A DNA stretch of 64,000 nt from NCBI GenBank assembly GCA_007026445.1, contig VDMD01000008.1, positions 1,052,508-1,116,507 on the forward strand, written 5' to 3'. Under the pieces are notes generated by a model. It made no database searches and was not told the DNA's origin. It saw only the letters and a program-made list of their open reading frames with translations. The stretch is from Schizophyllum amplum (lineage: Eukaryota > Basidiomycota > Agaricomycetes > Agaricales > Schizophyllaceae). A program made the translations under genes and the position numbers. This document shows positions 31,025 through 43,200 of this stretch, in pieces (position 1 is the stretch's first letter; every line of letters begins with the position of its first letter).

Positions 31025-32092
31025 TTAATCCGTAGCAAGCTCGAGCTTGATCTTCGCAATGGCCGCCGCCGGGTTGAGGCCCTTCGGGCAAGTGCGGGCG
31101 CCTGGGGACTGATTAGCTTGCGGGCTTCGGTGGAAAAATGAATGCGGCATACAGTTGAAGATGGTGTGGCAGCGGAACACGCTCATCTCGTTCTGCAACT
31201 TCTCCTTCCGCTGCGGGCCGTACGAGTCCTGTTGACCATCACATCAGTATATGCTTGAATGCCAGCACAGACGCGCGTGCGTACCCGAGAGTCGGCGAGC
31301 CAACGGTAGGCCTGCATAAGAGTGGCCGGGCCAAGGTACTGGTCCTGGTTCCACCAGTAACTGGGGCAACTGGTCGAGCAGCACGCGCAGAGAATGCACT
31401 CGTACAAGCCGTCGAGCTTCCGGCGATCCTCCGGCGACTGCAAGAACTCGCCCTTCTCCGGCGGGTTGTCGTTCTGCAGGTACGGCTGTATCGACTTGTA
31501 CTGCTTGTAGAAGTACGTGAGATCCGGGACGAGGTCCTTGACGATGTACACTGCGCAGGGGTTCAGAAAGTGAGTTGAGAGAAGAATGGCAGACCTACTG
31601 TGCGGGAGGGGGTAGATCTTGCTGTCCTTCGACGTATCACGGTCGATGCGGCAGAGACACGCGAGCGTGTTCTGGCCGTTGATGTTCATGGCGCATGAGC
31701 CGCAGATGCCTTCACGGCAGGAGCGGCGGAAAGTGAGGGTGGGGTCGATCTCGTTCTTGATCTTGATAAGTGCGTCCAGGACCTGTAGCCCGTCTGAGTA
31801 TCCTATCCCACTTCGCTCTCGTGTGACGTACCATAGGCCCGCACTGGTTGAGGTCAAGGGTGTAGGTCTGCAGGTCGGCTTCTTCGCAGGCTCGTCTGGG
31901 TTCTGCATTCGGTGTCAGTCGGCGTCTCGGAAGGCGGGCTCGTCTACTCACCCAGCGGTAGATCTTAAACTCCTTGGGCATCGGCTGCTTCTCCGTAGGC
32001 ATCGCCTGGGCACGGAGCGCGGAGCCGGAGAACGCGCGGGAAGCTCTGAGTGCCGCCGGGGCACGGCGCGAGGAGGAGACGAGGGCCTGCAT
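31025..32092 (-). CDS. SDH2: Succinate dehydrogenase iron-sulfur subunit, with apparent 1-nt frameshift
   Basis: Starts [20 protein letters not shown], an Arg/Ala/Ser-rich mitochondrial presequence. The [2Fe-2S] site is [20 protein letters not shown], the [4Fe-4S] site [16 protein letters not shown], and the [3Fe-4S] site [17 protein letters not shown]. It carries electrons from SDH1 to ubiquinone in complex II. Exon 2 encodes NPDEPAKKP in one frame and [14 protein letters not shown] in another. It is 71 nt long between two phase-0 junctions, so one base is missing near 31873. Everything else is intact and the gene is essential for respiration, so a sequence error is the simplest cause. A further in-frame ATG at 32113 gives a possible longer presequence. 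Confidence 0.95.
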
Positions 32093-32308
32093 GTCGAGAG
32101 GGACGGGCAGCACGACGACGAGAGTAAGAGGAAAGAAAGGGCGAATGCGGAGAACGGACGGTTCGGGGCGTTATTCACGCGCCAGTGCCGGGCCAATCAG
32201 GTGTCACAGAATGAAAAGATAGACCGGCGTCGGCTGCTTCCGGCCCGGATCTCACCGTGGACCCACAACCACGACGGTCTGAGTCTGTATCGACTTTACT
32301 TCCATGAT

Positions 32309-33887
32309 GTCTGCGAGGGAGACATCAAGACTGTGTACCGTTCTCTGAAGGAGCTGGACAAGTGCTCGGTATGTAACAGTACTTCCAATCTTCACCTATG
32401 CTCGAAACGCGCAGAAGGCATGTCTGCTTCCGAGTCCAGAGGGACAACGCCATCCGACGGTACGCCTTATCTCTGGTGGCCACCATTCGCGCGGGGCTCA
32501 TGGGCTGCTTTATGCGGCAGAACAACTTACTGACCATCCTCACGTCCATCAGTCGCGCTCGCCCTGCTCTCCGGATGTATACGACGACATATAAAACCAA
32601 GGGCCCATCGCTCGACGGGAAGCCGAGGCACCGTCTCCGCCTCGATTACCGCAGCTCGCCTGCGCTGACTTCGGCATCGCGAAGGGCTCCCGTGGACGTC
32701 AAGACGCTGGACCGTTTCGTGTACCTCAGCGTGCGTGCCAGCACCTTCAGGATGGGCGACGACCCCAACGAGCACTATGGCTCTATTTCCCATACGTGCG
32801 CGGCGAGGAGGTGACGCTCGACGTCGGCATGCACACATTCAGCTTGTGCCCTAGATTTCCTCGGAGCCTACCACAACCCGCATATGCCACCGACGGATAG
32901 TACAAATGCGCACCCGCCTATTTCACGAACCGACCTGCAGTCCCGCTCGTCATAAAGCTCGAGCGTGCTCGCGCCTCCGTACTGCGCGATGCCACGCTTC
33001 ACAAGGTCATCCGAGTTTGCGAGGACGACTTCACCGACGCGGACATTGCCGCGACCCGCGGTTTCATGGCCCGACTCACGGGCAAGGGATCGACTTCGAC
33101 GAACTGGATCTTGCATTCAAGTTGACGATGAACCATAATGAAGGACACGCTGTTGGGCCGCGCGACGACCGAGTGGAGGAGTCTCCGACGGTCTTCTTTA
33201 TCGCTGATCCAGGCGTGCTGAATTATATGCCTGTGGACGATGTCATGGATTGTCGGTATGACTATGCGAAGAAGTGGAATAGGAAGTATCGCAAGAGAAG
33301 ATACTGAAAGTAACCCCTAAGCGAAACCGGCCCCTCAACGAAACACGCGGATGGCGTCGCCTAGAATTCTCTGAAAATTCCGAGAAAATCATATGGTGTA
33401 TAGGCAAGTATCAAATGTATGCACACAAAATCTCAGACCAATAGCTGCACTGCGTAGCACAAACTGCCATGAACAGGAGGATGACTTCCATCAACCAGAA
33501 TACGACGCGTTCTGCAAGCTTGCAGGACGATTCGTCCAACTCACCTCTCTAAACATTGTAGGTAGCTTCATCGGACCTAGAGAGACATTCCTACAGAAAC
33601 GTACAGTGAACGACCAGGCGAGTCGTTGCGCAGGGCGGATGTTTCGCTGAGGGGTATAACCGGAGTTCCCCACCTCACGCTTCCACCCCCTCCCATTTGC
33701 TCAAATCACCGCCGATCCCTCTGAAATTACTTATACGTATACTAGACAGTAAACATGAACGATTTACCAACTCTCAGCCTATGTCATGAGAGTGACTGAG
33801 TGAGCGTGGGCCGATTCGTAAAATCGTTTCGTTCATGGGTTACTTTCAGTATCGCGAGATGACTTGAACGAAGCGCTTAGGGCATAG
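32309..33887 (+). pseudogene. MYND-protein pseudogene interrupted by a MITE
   Basis: Plus-strand fragments match the intact MYND gene at 38063-39497. KELDKCSVCNSTSNLHLCSK corresponds to its first zinc-ligand block, MYTTTYKTKG and DYRSSP to the body, RMGDDPNEHYG to WMGDNPNEHYW, and YAKKWNRKYRK to SAKKWNKKYRK. The rest of the zinc finger and about 100 further residues are deleted, and several frameshifts are present. A 546-bp MITE (33304-33849) splits the C-terminus. Past it, ISRDDLNEALRA resumes the family C-terminus and ends at a TAG (33885-33887). Confidence 0.85.
33304..33849. mobile_element. MITE with TA target duplication, 546 bp
   Basis: Terminal inverted repeats CTGAAAGTAACCC ... GGGTTACTTTCAG are perfect for 13 bp and recognisable for about 26. 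They are flanked by TA at 33302-33303 and 33850-33851. TA duplications point to the Tc1/mariner superfamily. There is no transposase. The host homology on both sides fixes the ends. Confidence 0.85.
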
Positions 33888-34324
33888 GTAGGGGACGCCT
33901 CGACGCTATTACAGGACGCATACAAGGTCCAAGCTTGTGGTCTGTAATTTATTGTACTTGGTGCCGTTGACTGCTCCCAATATTTTGTCTCGTGTATCCA
34001 ACGTGTATCGAGTAGCTATCCTGCAAGTGCCTAATGCTGATACATACCTCTGAGTGAGCGAGCGCCAAGATCCACAGCGCCCAATGCAGTCTCAGTGGAT
34101 ACCTCAGTTTACTTGAGGGCGAGTTCCCCCGACGGTGTCCAGGCGAAGGCATGTGTGTACACGTCACGTGGTCGCGTTTTCTGCTTTTGTCTTTTCTTGT
34201 TTCCCAAAGCGGAAGAATGGTCTTGTTGCCATGCGTATGTTGGGAAGAATGCAGGTCCCGCCATCTCTTTCTCTGACCACTACCACCATCACCTCCCCTG
34301 ACATTCCTCCCCGCGATCCTCGCA
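33888..34324. other. Promoter region of the next gene
   Basis: No coding frame supported. A pyrimidine-rich tract (about 34255-34320) precedes the start codon. Confidence 0.45.
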
Positions 34325-36251
34325 ATGTCGAGCTCAGCGATGCCCTGGGCGTTCGTCACCTCGACCGTCGACAAGTTCTCCTCGTTCTACCGCGCGTTGA
34401 GCGCGCCACACACGCCAACCCCCCAACCAGCACCCGCACTCTTGCCGATACCAAATGGATTTGGCAACGCTAACGGGACCAGCACCCACACCTTCGTGCA
34501 AAATCCACCCTCTGCGCCCATGACCCATAGGTCCTCCCAACATCCCCTAGATGGCAGGCTGTACGAGCCCATGGGCCGATGGGCATTTATGAAGGGAAAG
34601 CCACTGATGCAGCCGATGATGCTCTGCCCGTTGAAAAGTGAGTCCATCTTCACCGGTCATAACACGCGGCTGATCGACCGTACTATAGCCAGCGACATGT
34701 ACATGACCTCGATCTACGCGGCACGCATAGCTTCCCACAATGTCAAGTTCCTCGTCAAAACGTGTGTACTGTCACTTCACTCATTTTTGGCTTATGCTGA
34801 CGGCCCTGCAGGTGGTTCAGAGACAAGGAGTGGACAGGATTCTTCTCTGAGGTGCGTCGTTGCAAATCCATATATCCAACGAAACCGACCTTTACTTGCA
34901 GATGTATCTATACAAAACGCAGCTCAGACCCCTCCAAGGCATCATAGTGCCCAATGTCATCTCTGTCATGACTGGCCTCGATGGTGTCAACGTTATCATG
35001 GAACCACCGCATTCATCCTTCTGGATCCAGGCGTCCCCCGACATGCCCCTAGCCCTCAAAAAGCGCTGCGTGCGCGCTTACCAGCTTCTCCATGCCCGCG
35101 GCATGTGTCAAGCGTCTGTCTCCCTCGAAAACATTCTGATCGGCGCCGACGGTCGCGTTACCATCAACCACTTCCACCGCGCACGCGGCGCTGACAAAAT
35201 CGAGGAGATCGGCCTACGCGCCGCCTCGCGGCAGGACATCCGAATAGAGATGCGCCGCTTGAAGTACCTACTGAACTTCGAGGATGCGCGCGAGGAGGAA
35301 GAGGAGAAGCACGCGCGGTGCCAGCGGAGGCACATTGCGAACCAGGACGAGTTTAGCAAAGCGCAGATGGACTTTCGCTACGCGCCGAACATCGACCGCG
35401 GGCCGCGCGAGGACAGGCAGAACCCGCCTTTCGAGACGGAGCAGCTCCAGCGGATGAAGGCGACGCTGCGCGCGTATACGCCGAAGCGCTTCGTGATGCC
35501 CGGGCAGAGCGCGGAGGAGCTGGCGAAGCATGTGCGGGAGTTTTTGTCCATCGTGGACAACATGGATGGCGACGACGACTCGTACCTCAATGCGCCGCAA
35601 CCGCCGCTCCCCTTCGCCCTGCCGACGCCGCCGCTGTTCCCGGGAGCATCGCAGCTCAAACGCAAGAACGGTCCAGCAGCGAGTCCGCCGCCTGCCACAA
35701 AGCGTCTACGACCAGACATGCCGCCCCCTCCGCTGCCGGGGATCTCTAACGGCGCAACAGCAGGACCTGGACCATCATCGCGTGCTGCTTCCTCGTCGCG
35801 CTCAGCAGTTCCCCCCTCGCGAGCCTCACGGTCTTCCTCACGAGCCTCGGGATCATCCTCGCGCGCATCCTCCTCCCGCCCATGCAAGAAGGCCTCTTCC
35901 TCCCCCGACGTCCTCACCAGCCTCACCGCCGCCAACGTCGCGCAGCTCCCCGGTAGCGAACGCATCTATGTCAATCCAGACGACCTCGTCAGCACGCTGC
36001 CGGTGGTGGATGGGCACACCCTGGAGCACCGCGACGATTCGCCGCCGCCGAGGCGGATTAGTTTTGGGTCCGTATCGCCGGGGTGGAGAGCGGGAACGCC
36101 ACTCACGCGGTCGGCGTCTGCGCCGGAGGTTAGGGATCTGGATAAGGAGGAGGAAAGGGAGGTCGAGCGGATGCTGGCTAGTGAGAGCGGCGAGGGCCCG
36201 CTGTTACGGATACGGCGGTCGTTGTGGGATCTGCTTGGGCGAGTTTTGTAG
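34325..36251 (+). CDS. Pseudokinase-like protein of unknown function (608 aa)
   Basis: Three exons fit in phase: 34325-34761, 34812-34851 and 34902-36251. Residues 1-150 carry a disordered Pro/Asn-rich part and then a conserved-looking block (PLKSESIFTGHNTRLIDRTI). The middle resembles a protein-kinase C-lobe, but the catalytic-loop counterpart is CQASVSLENILIGADG, without the HRD-type Asp, and the DFG counterpart is INHFHRA, with His for Asp. A long acidic/basic region and a Ser/Arg/Pro-rich C-terminus (repeated SRAS) follow. A catalytically dead kinase-like scaffold is the likeliest reading, and nuclear location is plausible from basic KRKNG and TKRLRP patches. I do not recognise a named family. 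Confidence 0.8.
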
Positions 36252-36561
36252 ATGGTATTGTCGTGAACGTCCCCTGGATGGATATAGATTTCCCGAGTTG
36301 TTGAGTTCACGGCCCTTGCGATGCGTCTTGTATTTGTACATTTGTTTTCATATTTTCCTCGTTGATTATCATCTGAACGGTGGCTGCTTTTGTCAGCCCA
36401 CCAAGCTCTGCTTACCTGCACTTGTCGGACATTGTGACTCCTGATCGGAAACCATTGTCGATACAGAGATGTCTACGTCCTTATGATACACACAGCGATA
36501 CACACAGCGATGAGCAGGAACACAGGAAAAAGCGAATGCTACACAACACCGACGCTCGCCC
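36252..36561. other. Short convergent intergenic stretch
   Basis: Lies between the ends of two convergent genes. Nothing supported. Confidence 0.5.
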
Positions 36562-37782
36562 TCACCGGCCCCCACCCACCATCTGTGTCCGCATATACGG
36601 GCCGTTGGATAATGGCCCGTACCCTGGAGTGGGCATTCCCATCCCGCCTCCCATCCCAAGCATCCCTTGGCCCATTCCCACACCCTGCCCTGGCCCTGGA
36701 GCGGGCGTCTGCGAGCGCTCGCGGGTCACTGTGCGATCCTCCCGCTCAGCGATCGTTGCACCACCGCGCCCGGGGTCGGCAATGCCGTTAGTGGCGGAGA
36801 ATGTCTGTCCGAGACCGTAGAGCATGCCGGAGTACTCTTCATGCTGGCGCTCAGGATTGTATATGGGTTCCTCGAAGTAAAACTCGCGCATCTTGAAGTA
36901 CACGGATGCAGTGAGCAGCGAGTCGGAGCCAGCTTGGTGCGAGGGGCCGACGCGTGCAATCTGAAGTTTGGGGTTAGGGATGGGGTCGAAGTGGAAGAGG
37001 GCACGCACAGATAGGTCTTCTGCAAGTTCTGACAAGCCACCCTTCAGTTTCTCGCACCGCCGCATCATGACCTTGATGTCGTATACGGTGGGAAACCATA
37101 TTCGGAGGAGCTCAAAGAACGTGTCTTCTGTCGTGGGGAGGGATACTGCGGTGAGCAGCTTGACAAAGTAGCCAAAGTCATAGCCACTGCAGACGCGTCA
37201 GACCTGCAAGTACCCATTGCCGCGCGTCACGCACCTATGGAACGATATCCACGTCGTATCCGGAGATAGTACCAGCCCAGACGTGATCATAAGCTCCGCA
37301 AAGTCGTTCGGGTTAATCCCCTGCTCTTCGTGCCGCTGGAAGTCGATGCCGGATTTCCGCAACAGCTCGATCGAGTCCGGTGAGTACATGTCCTCGCTAC
37401 GCGTGCGTTAGCCTGAGCACCCTACCCTCTCGTCCTACTACGCACTTGATACTGAAGCGAAAGTTGAACTGCCAGGTGCTCGGCTCGGGCGGCATGTTCC
37501 CCTCCTCATCCGCGAGCGTGAGGCCGACCTGGATGATCTTGAGCAGGTCGACGTTGCAGCGCAGCGTCTGATAGTGGTACTCGGACGTGGACTTCCACTG
37601 CCCTATCGGGCGAGCGACGACCCCGGGGAACTCTGTGTCCTGCAGCTCGGTAAGCGTCCAACGCGGCGGGGAAGGGGGCGCGTATGGACCATGGCGACAT
37701 AAGGATACGTGTCAATGAGGTTGCGAATATTCTTCATTTCCGCGTCCAGGTTCTGCGCCCATACATCGCGTATTTGGCCCAT
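36562..37782 (-). CDS. CAF1: CCR4-NOT deadenylase subunit CAF1/POP2
   Basis: Starts MGQIRDVWAQNLDAEMKNIR. The DEDD nuclease residues are visible in AM-DTEFPG (Asp, Glu), FHSGYDFGYF (Asp) and ARVGPSHQAGSDSLLT (Asp). The 50-nt first intron (37640-37689) falls between the Met and Asp of AMDTEF, and further introns precede NEDMYSP and GYDFGYF. A Gly/Met/Pro-rich tail (GMGQGMLGMGGGMG) follows the domain. CAF1 shortens mRNA poly(A) tails as part of the cytoplasmic CCR4-NOT complex. A GTG-led extension upstream of the chosen ATG exists in frame but is not needed. Confidence 0.95.
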
Positions 37783-38062
37783 CGTCGGGGCGGCGCGCAC
37801 TGAGAGTACGGATTGTTTGAATGATGGCGGGATATAAGTGGCTGCAAATACATGTCAATAACCAGCATTGTTTCCCAATATGGAGCTACAATAACCGGCG
37901 GTGAGCACAACTGAGTATTCACATGCACACTCGCAGCAGAAAATATTTATAGTGAATGCAGAAGACGAATTACAGAAAGCGGTAGCTACGATGAAAGTAA
38001 TGGGCTAAAGGGCGATAGAGTACTGAGTACAAGTAATCAGGTTGTCACAGAAACAGAGGGTG
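37783..38062. other. CAF1 promoter side and MYND gene 3' end
   Basis: No gene seen. Confidence 0.5.
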
Positions 38063-39497
38063 TCAAGTAGTGCTGACGCCGCGCCTCTTGTATGCCCTGA
38101 ACGCGTCAATCAAGTCATCCCGCGAGATCTTCTCCTTCCGATACTTCTTGTTCCACTTCTTCGCACTGTCAAACCAGTCGTCCATGGCAGCGTCCACGGG
38201 CATATGGTCCAGCTCGCCAGGGTCCTCGTCGACGTAGATCGACGGATATTCCGGCCACTTGGTCCATGCGCGATTGACCAGCGTGTCCTTCAGATAGTCC
38301 ATGTTCATCATCGACAGCTTGAACGTGAAGAACGTCTCGTCCCATTCGATCTCCTTGCCCGCAAGACGCGTCATGAAACGACGAATCGCCCTGCAGTCCT
38401 TGTCGCCGAACTCATCTGCACTGTTGCGGATGGCGTCTTGGAGGGCGACGTCGCGTAGAACGGACGCGCGGTTATGCTCCTTGAGGAAGAGCGAGGGCGC
38501 CGAGTGCTGGAGCTCGCGTTCGGAGAAGACAGCGGGTGCCCATCTCATTTGGGACGCTGGTGGCATGCGCCAGTGGCGGTAAGGCTCCGAGGGGTTTTGA
38601 AGGCACATGTTGTAGGTGAACATGCCGACGTCGAGCGTCACTTCCTCGCCGCGCACCGTACGGAAATAGAGCCAGTAGTGCTCATTGGGATTATCGCCCA
38701 TCCAGAAGTTGTTGTCGGGCACGCTGTAGTACGCAAAGCGATCCTGATCCTTGACGTCCACAATGCCCTTGACGATGCCAAAGTCAGCGATCGGCGAGCT
38801 GCGATAGCTGAGGCGGACACGTCGCTGCGCCGTCCCATCTGGCGACGCCTCTTTGGACACGTATGTCGTCGAGTACATCTCGGAGAGCAAGGCAATGCTG
38901 ATGGACATGACAAGGCTCAGCAAGTTGCCTTCGCGCAAGAAGCGGCTTTGCAGCTTCTGCCGGATGCGCTGGGTATGCGCGGTGGGCCACCAGCGAGCGG
39001 TCGCAAAGTCGGGAGGATTTACGGGGTTACCAAGGAGGACTAGTTGGGCAAAGGCGCCATCCTCTAGCGCCATCGCTGGTGTCTCAGGATTGGGTGAGTT
39101 GATGATTTCGTGGGTGATAGCTCGGTTGATAGGTCTGTCTTCATGATAGCGACCGAGTTCCGCGAGCAGCGCCAGGAAGGGGTAGAAGGATTGTAGGCTG
39201 ATGCGGTCGGTCTGACCTGGGAGTAGGGTTAAGAAGAAAGTGGTAGTCCATTCGACTGTTCACGTACCACAGACGCGCTTGTGCTGAGGCCAGTCCTTCA
39301 CCTGACATTCCCGACCACAGTAGACCCGCTGAAGTGTATGTCAGCTAGATTGCAGAGCGCTGTACGTAGCAATGGGAGCGTACCTCACCACACTTCGAAC
39401 ACAAGCGGAGGTCCGAAGTCTTCTCGCAAGAAGAGCATCTATCCAACTTCTCCAGAGGGAGGTGAACGATCTTTTGTACCACGTTCTTGGACGCCAT
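38063..39497 (-). CDS. MYND-type zinc finger protein (442 aa)
   Basis: Three exons in phase: 39384-39497, 39268-39328 and 38063-39216. The N-terminal MYND finger reads CSSCEKTSDLRLCSKCGE, then VYCGRECQVKDWPQHKRVC, giving all expected ligands (C-x2-C, C-x2-C, C-x3-C, H-x3-C) and the conserved QxxxWxxH. The rest (about 380 residues) is a conserved basidiomycete body (NNFWMGDNPNEHYW, AIRRFMTRLAGKEIEWDETF, KKWNKKYRKEKISRDDLIDA) without a named domain. MYND fingers bind proline-rich partners. A decayed paralog lies at 32309-33887 on the other strand, so the family has duplicated locally. Confidence 0.88.
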
Positions 39498-40226
39498 GAG
39501 GACTGAGTTCGCTACGTTGTGTACGATGTCGTGGTTATTGGATGAGGATAACCGCAGATGAGGGCAAGCAGCCCGGAAGTCTTCAGGCTGTCCGGAGTCG
39601 AGAACGAGCAGGGGCTCAGAGCTTCGAGCAGTAAGGCCACGGGTGGCTCAATTTCGGAGCAGGAGCACAGTGAGAGTGAAAAGCAAGGATGAAGAGACGG
39701 TCTGGAACGAAGTCATGGTCTGGAACAAGGTCATCTGAAATTATGAGAGACTTCGGCGGAAGAAGAGAACGTTGCAGAACAATGGCTGCCCGATTAGGAA
39801 CAAACAACGACAAGCCTTCACAACAGCGTTCATGGTGTCGCTCGACTCATGCAACGACCCCCCGGACGGTGAACACATAGTAGATTCAAAAGGCAGTTTG
39901 GTGGTACATGGAGAGAACTGTAGATTGCGGAGAGTTCGTGAAGCAGGTGTAGTGGTAGCGGCGGTGGTGAAGGAGCGTACATGAAGCATCAGAGACATAT
40001 TTCAGGATACATTGTCAGTTTGGAATATTCAATATCAAGCGGCACGTCAGTAGGGCACGTAACAAGATGGTGAATGGTGGAAAGCACGGATATGGTACAA
40101 GAGAAAGGAGAACGGCCAAGACAACCTCATCAGCAGCAGCAACACGGTGAGCATCAACTTTTGCGCAAGCAAAAGCAGAGCCACTGCGAGAGAAACTGCG
40201 CGCAGGGCCGCCAGCCGTGCACTTTT
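39498..40226. other. MYND gene promoter and Argonaute 3' flank
   Basis: No supported gene. No TATA box stands out. Confidence 0.45.
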
Positions 40227-43200
40227 TCACTGGAAGTACATGCGGCGCTTCTGCACGGGGTGCACCTGCTGGAAGCTTTGCTGCAGGCCTTGCTCGGTGG
40301 CATGACCCGCCGCCGACGATTCAGTCTCCGATGCGGCTGATAGGTCGGTCCCGGGTGCATAATGCGTCTTCGCGCGCGCGCAAACGATGTCTGCGTCTAT
40401 GCTGATATCAGAGGGCAGCTCGAATATGTGCATCAGCGAGACGGCTTACAGTAGGTCGGTGCAGGGATCGACACGCTGCGCGTCGACCTCGCATAGACGT
40501 GACACAACGTATATGTCAACTGCTGAAGGCCGTCCGCACTGCAGAGGGATTGAGTCAGTCTGTGATGTTCTTAAGTGCCTGGACGTACGTGAAGGTGTTC
40601 TCCTGCGAGAATCGATGTCGATGTCAGTATGTTCCACGGCGCGCACAAATCGTACTCACATCGTACAGAACCTGTATGCCATAGCGCTTCAGTGAAACGA
40701 TCAGTAGAGGAAAGAGAGAGAGCGACTGACCGAGTAATGCGCCGGACGGCTCGTTCCCTTGATGCCGGCGTGGCTCTGCAAGTAGAAGTCGAACTCCACC
40801 GGGTGCGTGATGTCGGTGTCGATGATGCTGCCCGCTGGCGCATTTCCTGTCCGGTCTTCATCGCGGGGCCCTGGCTTCATGCGTATATGATGACGCTGTG
40901 CAGGTCAGTCAGTAGTGACCGAGCATAGACTCAGTGTAGTTTACCTTGCCGACGATCTGTGATACCAGTTAGTATGTCTGTTGGAGGAGACAAAGGCTGC
41001 ACACACGATGAAGGTAATCTTCGGTTTGATGCCGAGCTCTTTGCATGCCTCTGGGATGCATTCAGCGGCGGCAAAAGGCGCGGAAAAGGCGCCCACCTAT
41101 CAGTTTTGGGAGCTCTTTTTTCGCAGTGAGCTTCGAGTACAAACTTCGTTGATGATGGTAAGACTTACCTAGTTCCTTCACTTGCTTGAACTGTCCCTCT
41201 GATACACCATCTGTGTAGCGAGTTAATTACCACACAATCAGGATAACAATCATTGATTGTATGATACGTACCCCGGTAGACAAGTATACGAGAAGGGAAG
41301 CGAGCGTCAGCCCGCGCACCCTCCTTGTGCTCTCGATAGTCCATGTGTGCCCTGATTATCTCCTGTGGTCATATCAAAATGTTGACTGGTTTGAAGAAAG
41401 GGATTTTCCTACTTTCGCCATGTCTCCAAAGTCGTCGATGATCTCTTGTCGCGATGTCTGTGCTCTGCTCGTAGCAATATACTTGGCTGCACTCCTATCG
41501 ACATTGCCGACCATGGCTGTGAAGGAAGGTCGTCCAACGGAACCCTGAGGTGCAGTTATAGCGATTGAACTCCTCAGGAAAAGAAATACACTTACCGGAC
41601 TAGGGTGGATGACGTCCGCTCCCAAGACGAGAGTCGGATGGTGCGGGTCCGAAAGTATACTGGCGGACTGGGGATCCGGGACGGTGTTGATACCACCCAG
41701 CTTGCCATTCAGTCTAATGGTGATAAGACAACTGGAGGGGCGTCAAATGAGCAACATACTTCAGGCATACGTTCGCCCAGTACTGGATGTTAGCGCCGGC
41801 GCATTTCTGCGCTTTGAGGCACTGCGTGGCGACTCCCATCTGACGATAATTCAGGGCGATACTCGCGCTCTGAGGGAACATTTACGCACACTGATATCTC
41901 CCCAGCTACAGCACAGTCAGGACGAAGCAACAATAATATAGCAGATCACGTACAACTTTGTCGTAGCCCATATTTCGTCCCCGTTGTTTGGAAGGATGAC
42001 GACCACGATCTTGAGCTGGACACCCTTAGTGGTTTTGGCCTCGTTCATCAGGTCGGTCAGCATCTAGCGACGATGGTCAGTGATAACAAAGGATAGATCG
42101 AGGTCATGGTTACGTACCCGCATAATATTGCCCTGCGGGTTGCGGTGGCTGCTACAGCGTTAATCGTGAACGAAACCAGTCCAGTCACGACGTACCATGT
42201 CAGGACGGGGTCAGCGACGGGAGTCATCCCTGTTCCACGTCAGTGACTGAAACGGGCCGGTATATACTTACTGACCACACGCCGATGCCGCCTCCTTGAG
42301 GCCTCTGACCTACACAAATCGTCATGTCAATATTCTTCGTATAGCGGAAGTCATTAACGAACCGACTGGTCTACCAATTGCTGGCTGAATCGCTGGGTGG
42401 AGTCCATGACCATCACCGCCCACGAATCCAGTGGCATAGGGACATAAAAATGCTTGTCCGCCCTACAGGAAGTGTGAGCATAGCCGAAAGATCACAAGAA
42501 GGTGACATACATATTCCACGCGCCAAACTTGACTTGCTAGACAGGAAAAAGACATCAACCAGCACCTCAGAAGTAGAGCAAGCACTTACGACAGTCGGTT
42601 GGCGCGATCCGCGTCCATATTGCATTCGAGGTGCTGGCAGAGTGCGAGAGGTCACCTGCAGCGGGGACGAACCGACAGACATGCCGAAATGCTGAACATA
42701 GGTGCTTTGGCCGTACGCTAAAGTCTGGATACCTCTCGTCAACTATACAGTCGCGTTTCCGATGGAAAAGCCCTAACTTGTAAGGCGCTCTGGATACCGG
42801 CAAAGCGGTCGGATGGTCTTTGAGCCGAGAACTGTACCATTTCACGAGTTGCATCTACCCAGTTCAACAGCAAGACTGCTTCACATGATGGAGGGACATA
42901 CCGGCCGGAACTTGCTTGCGCATGAGTTGTCCTGGAGGCACGACACAGATCTCAAGCGGCAGCATCGCCTTGCCCGAGCCAACCTGCACCGATAATCAGC
43001 CTAACGCTTCGACTAACATAGTATGATCACTCACCTCGACACATGGCAGATTCGGATATTGTAGCGGACGATTCACGACGGTGCGGAAGTACTGTGCGAC
43101 GGTGATATTCTGTCCAGTGGCTTGTCCTTCTCGTCGCATGTTGAATGTGAGGTCTTTGGCCGAATGGCGAGATAAGCCAGTTATGGAGCGCGGCGGACGC

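Noticed and set aside
31619..32533. 304-codon plus-strand frame over the SDH2 gene
   Set aside because: It is antisense to SDH2 exons and fuses them to the MYND pseudogene; no domain of its own.
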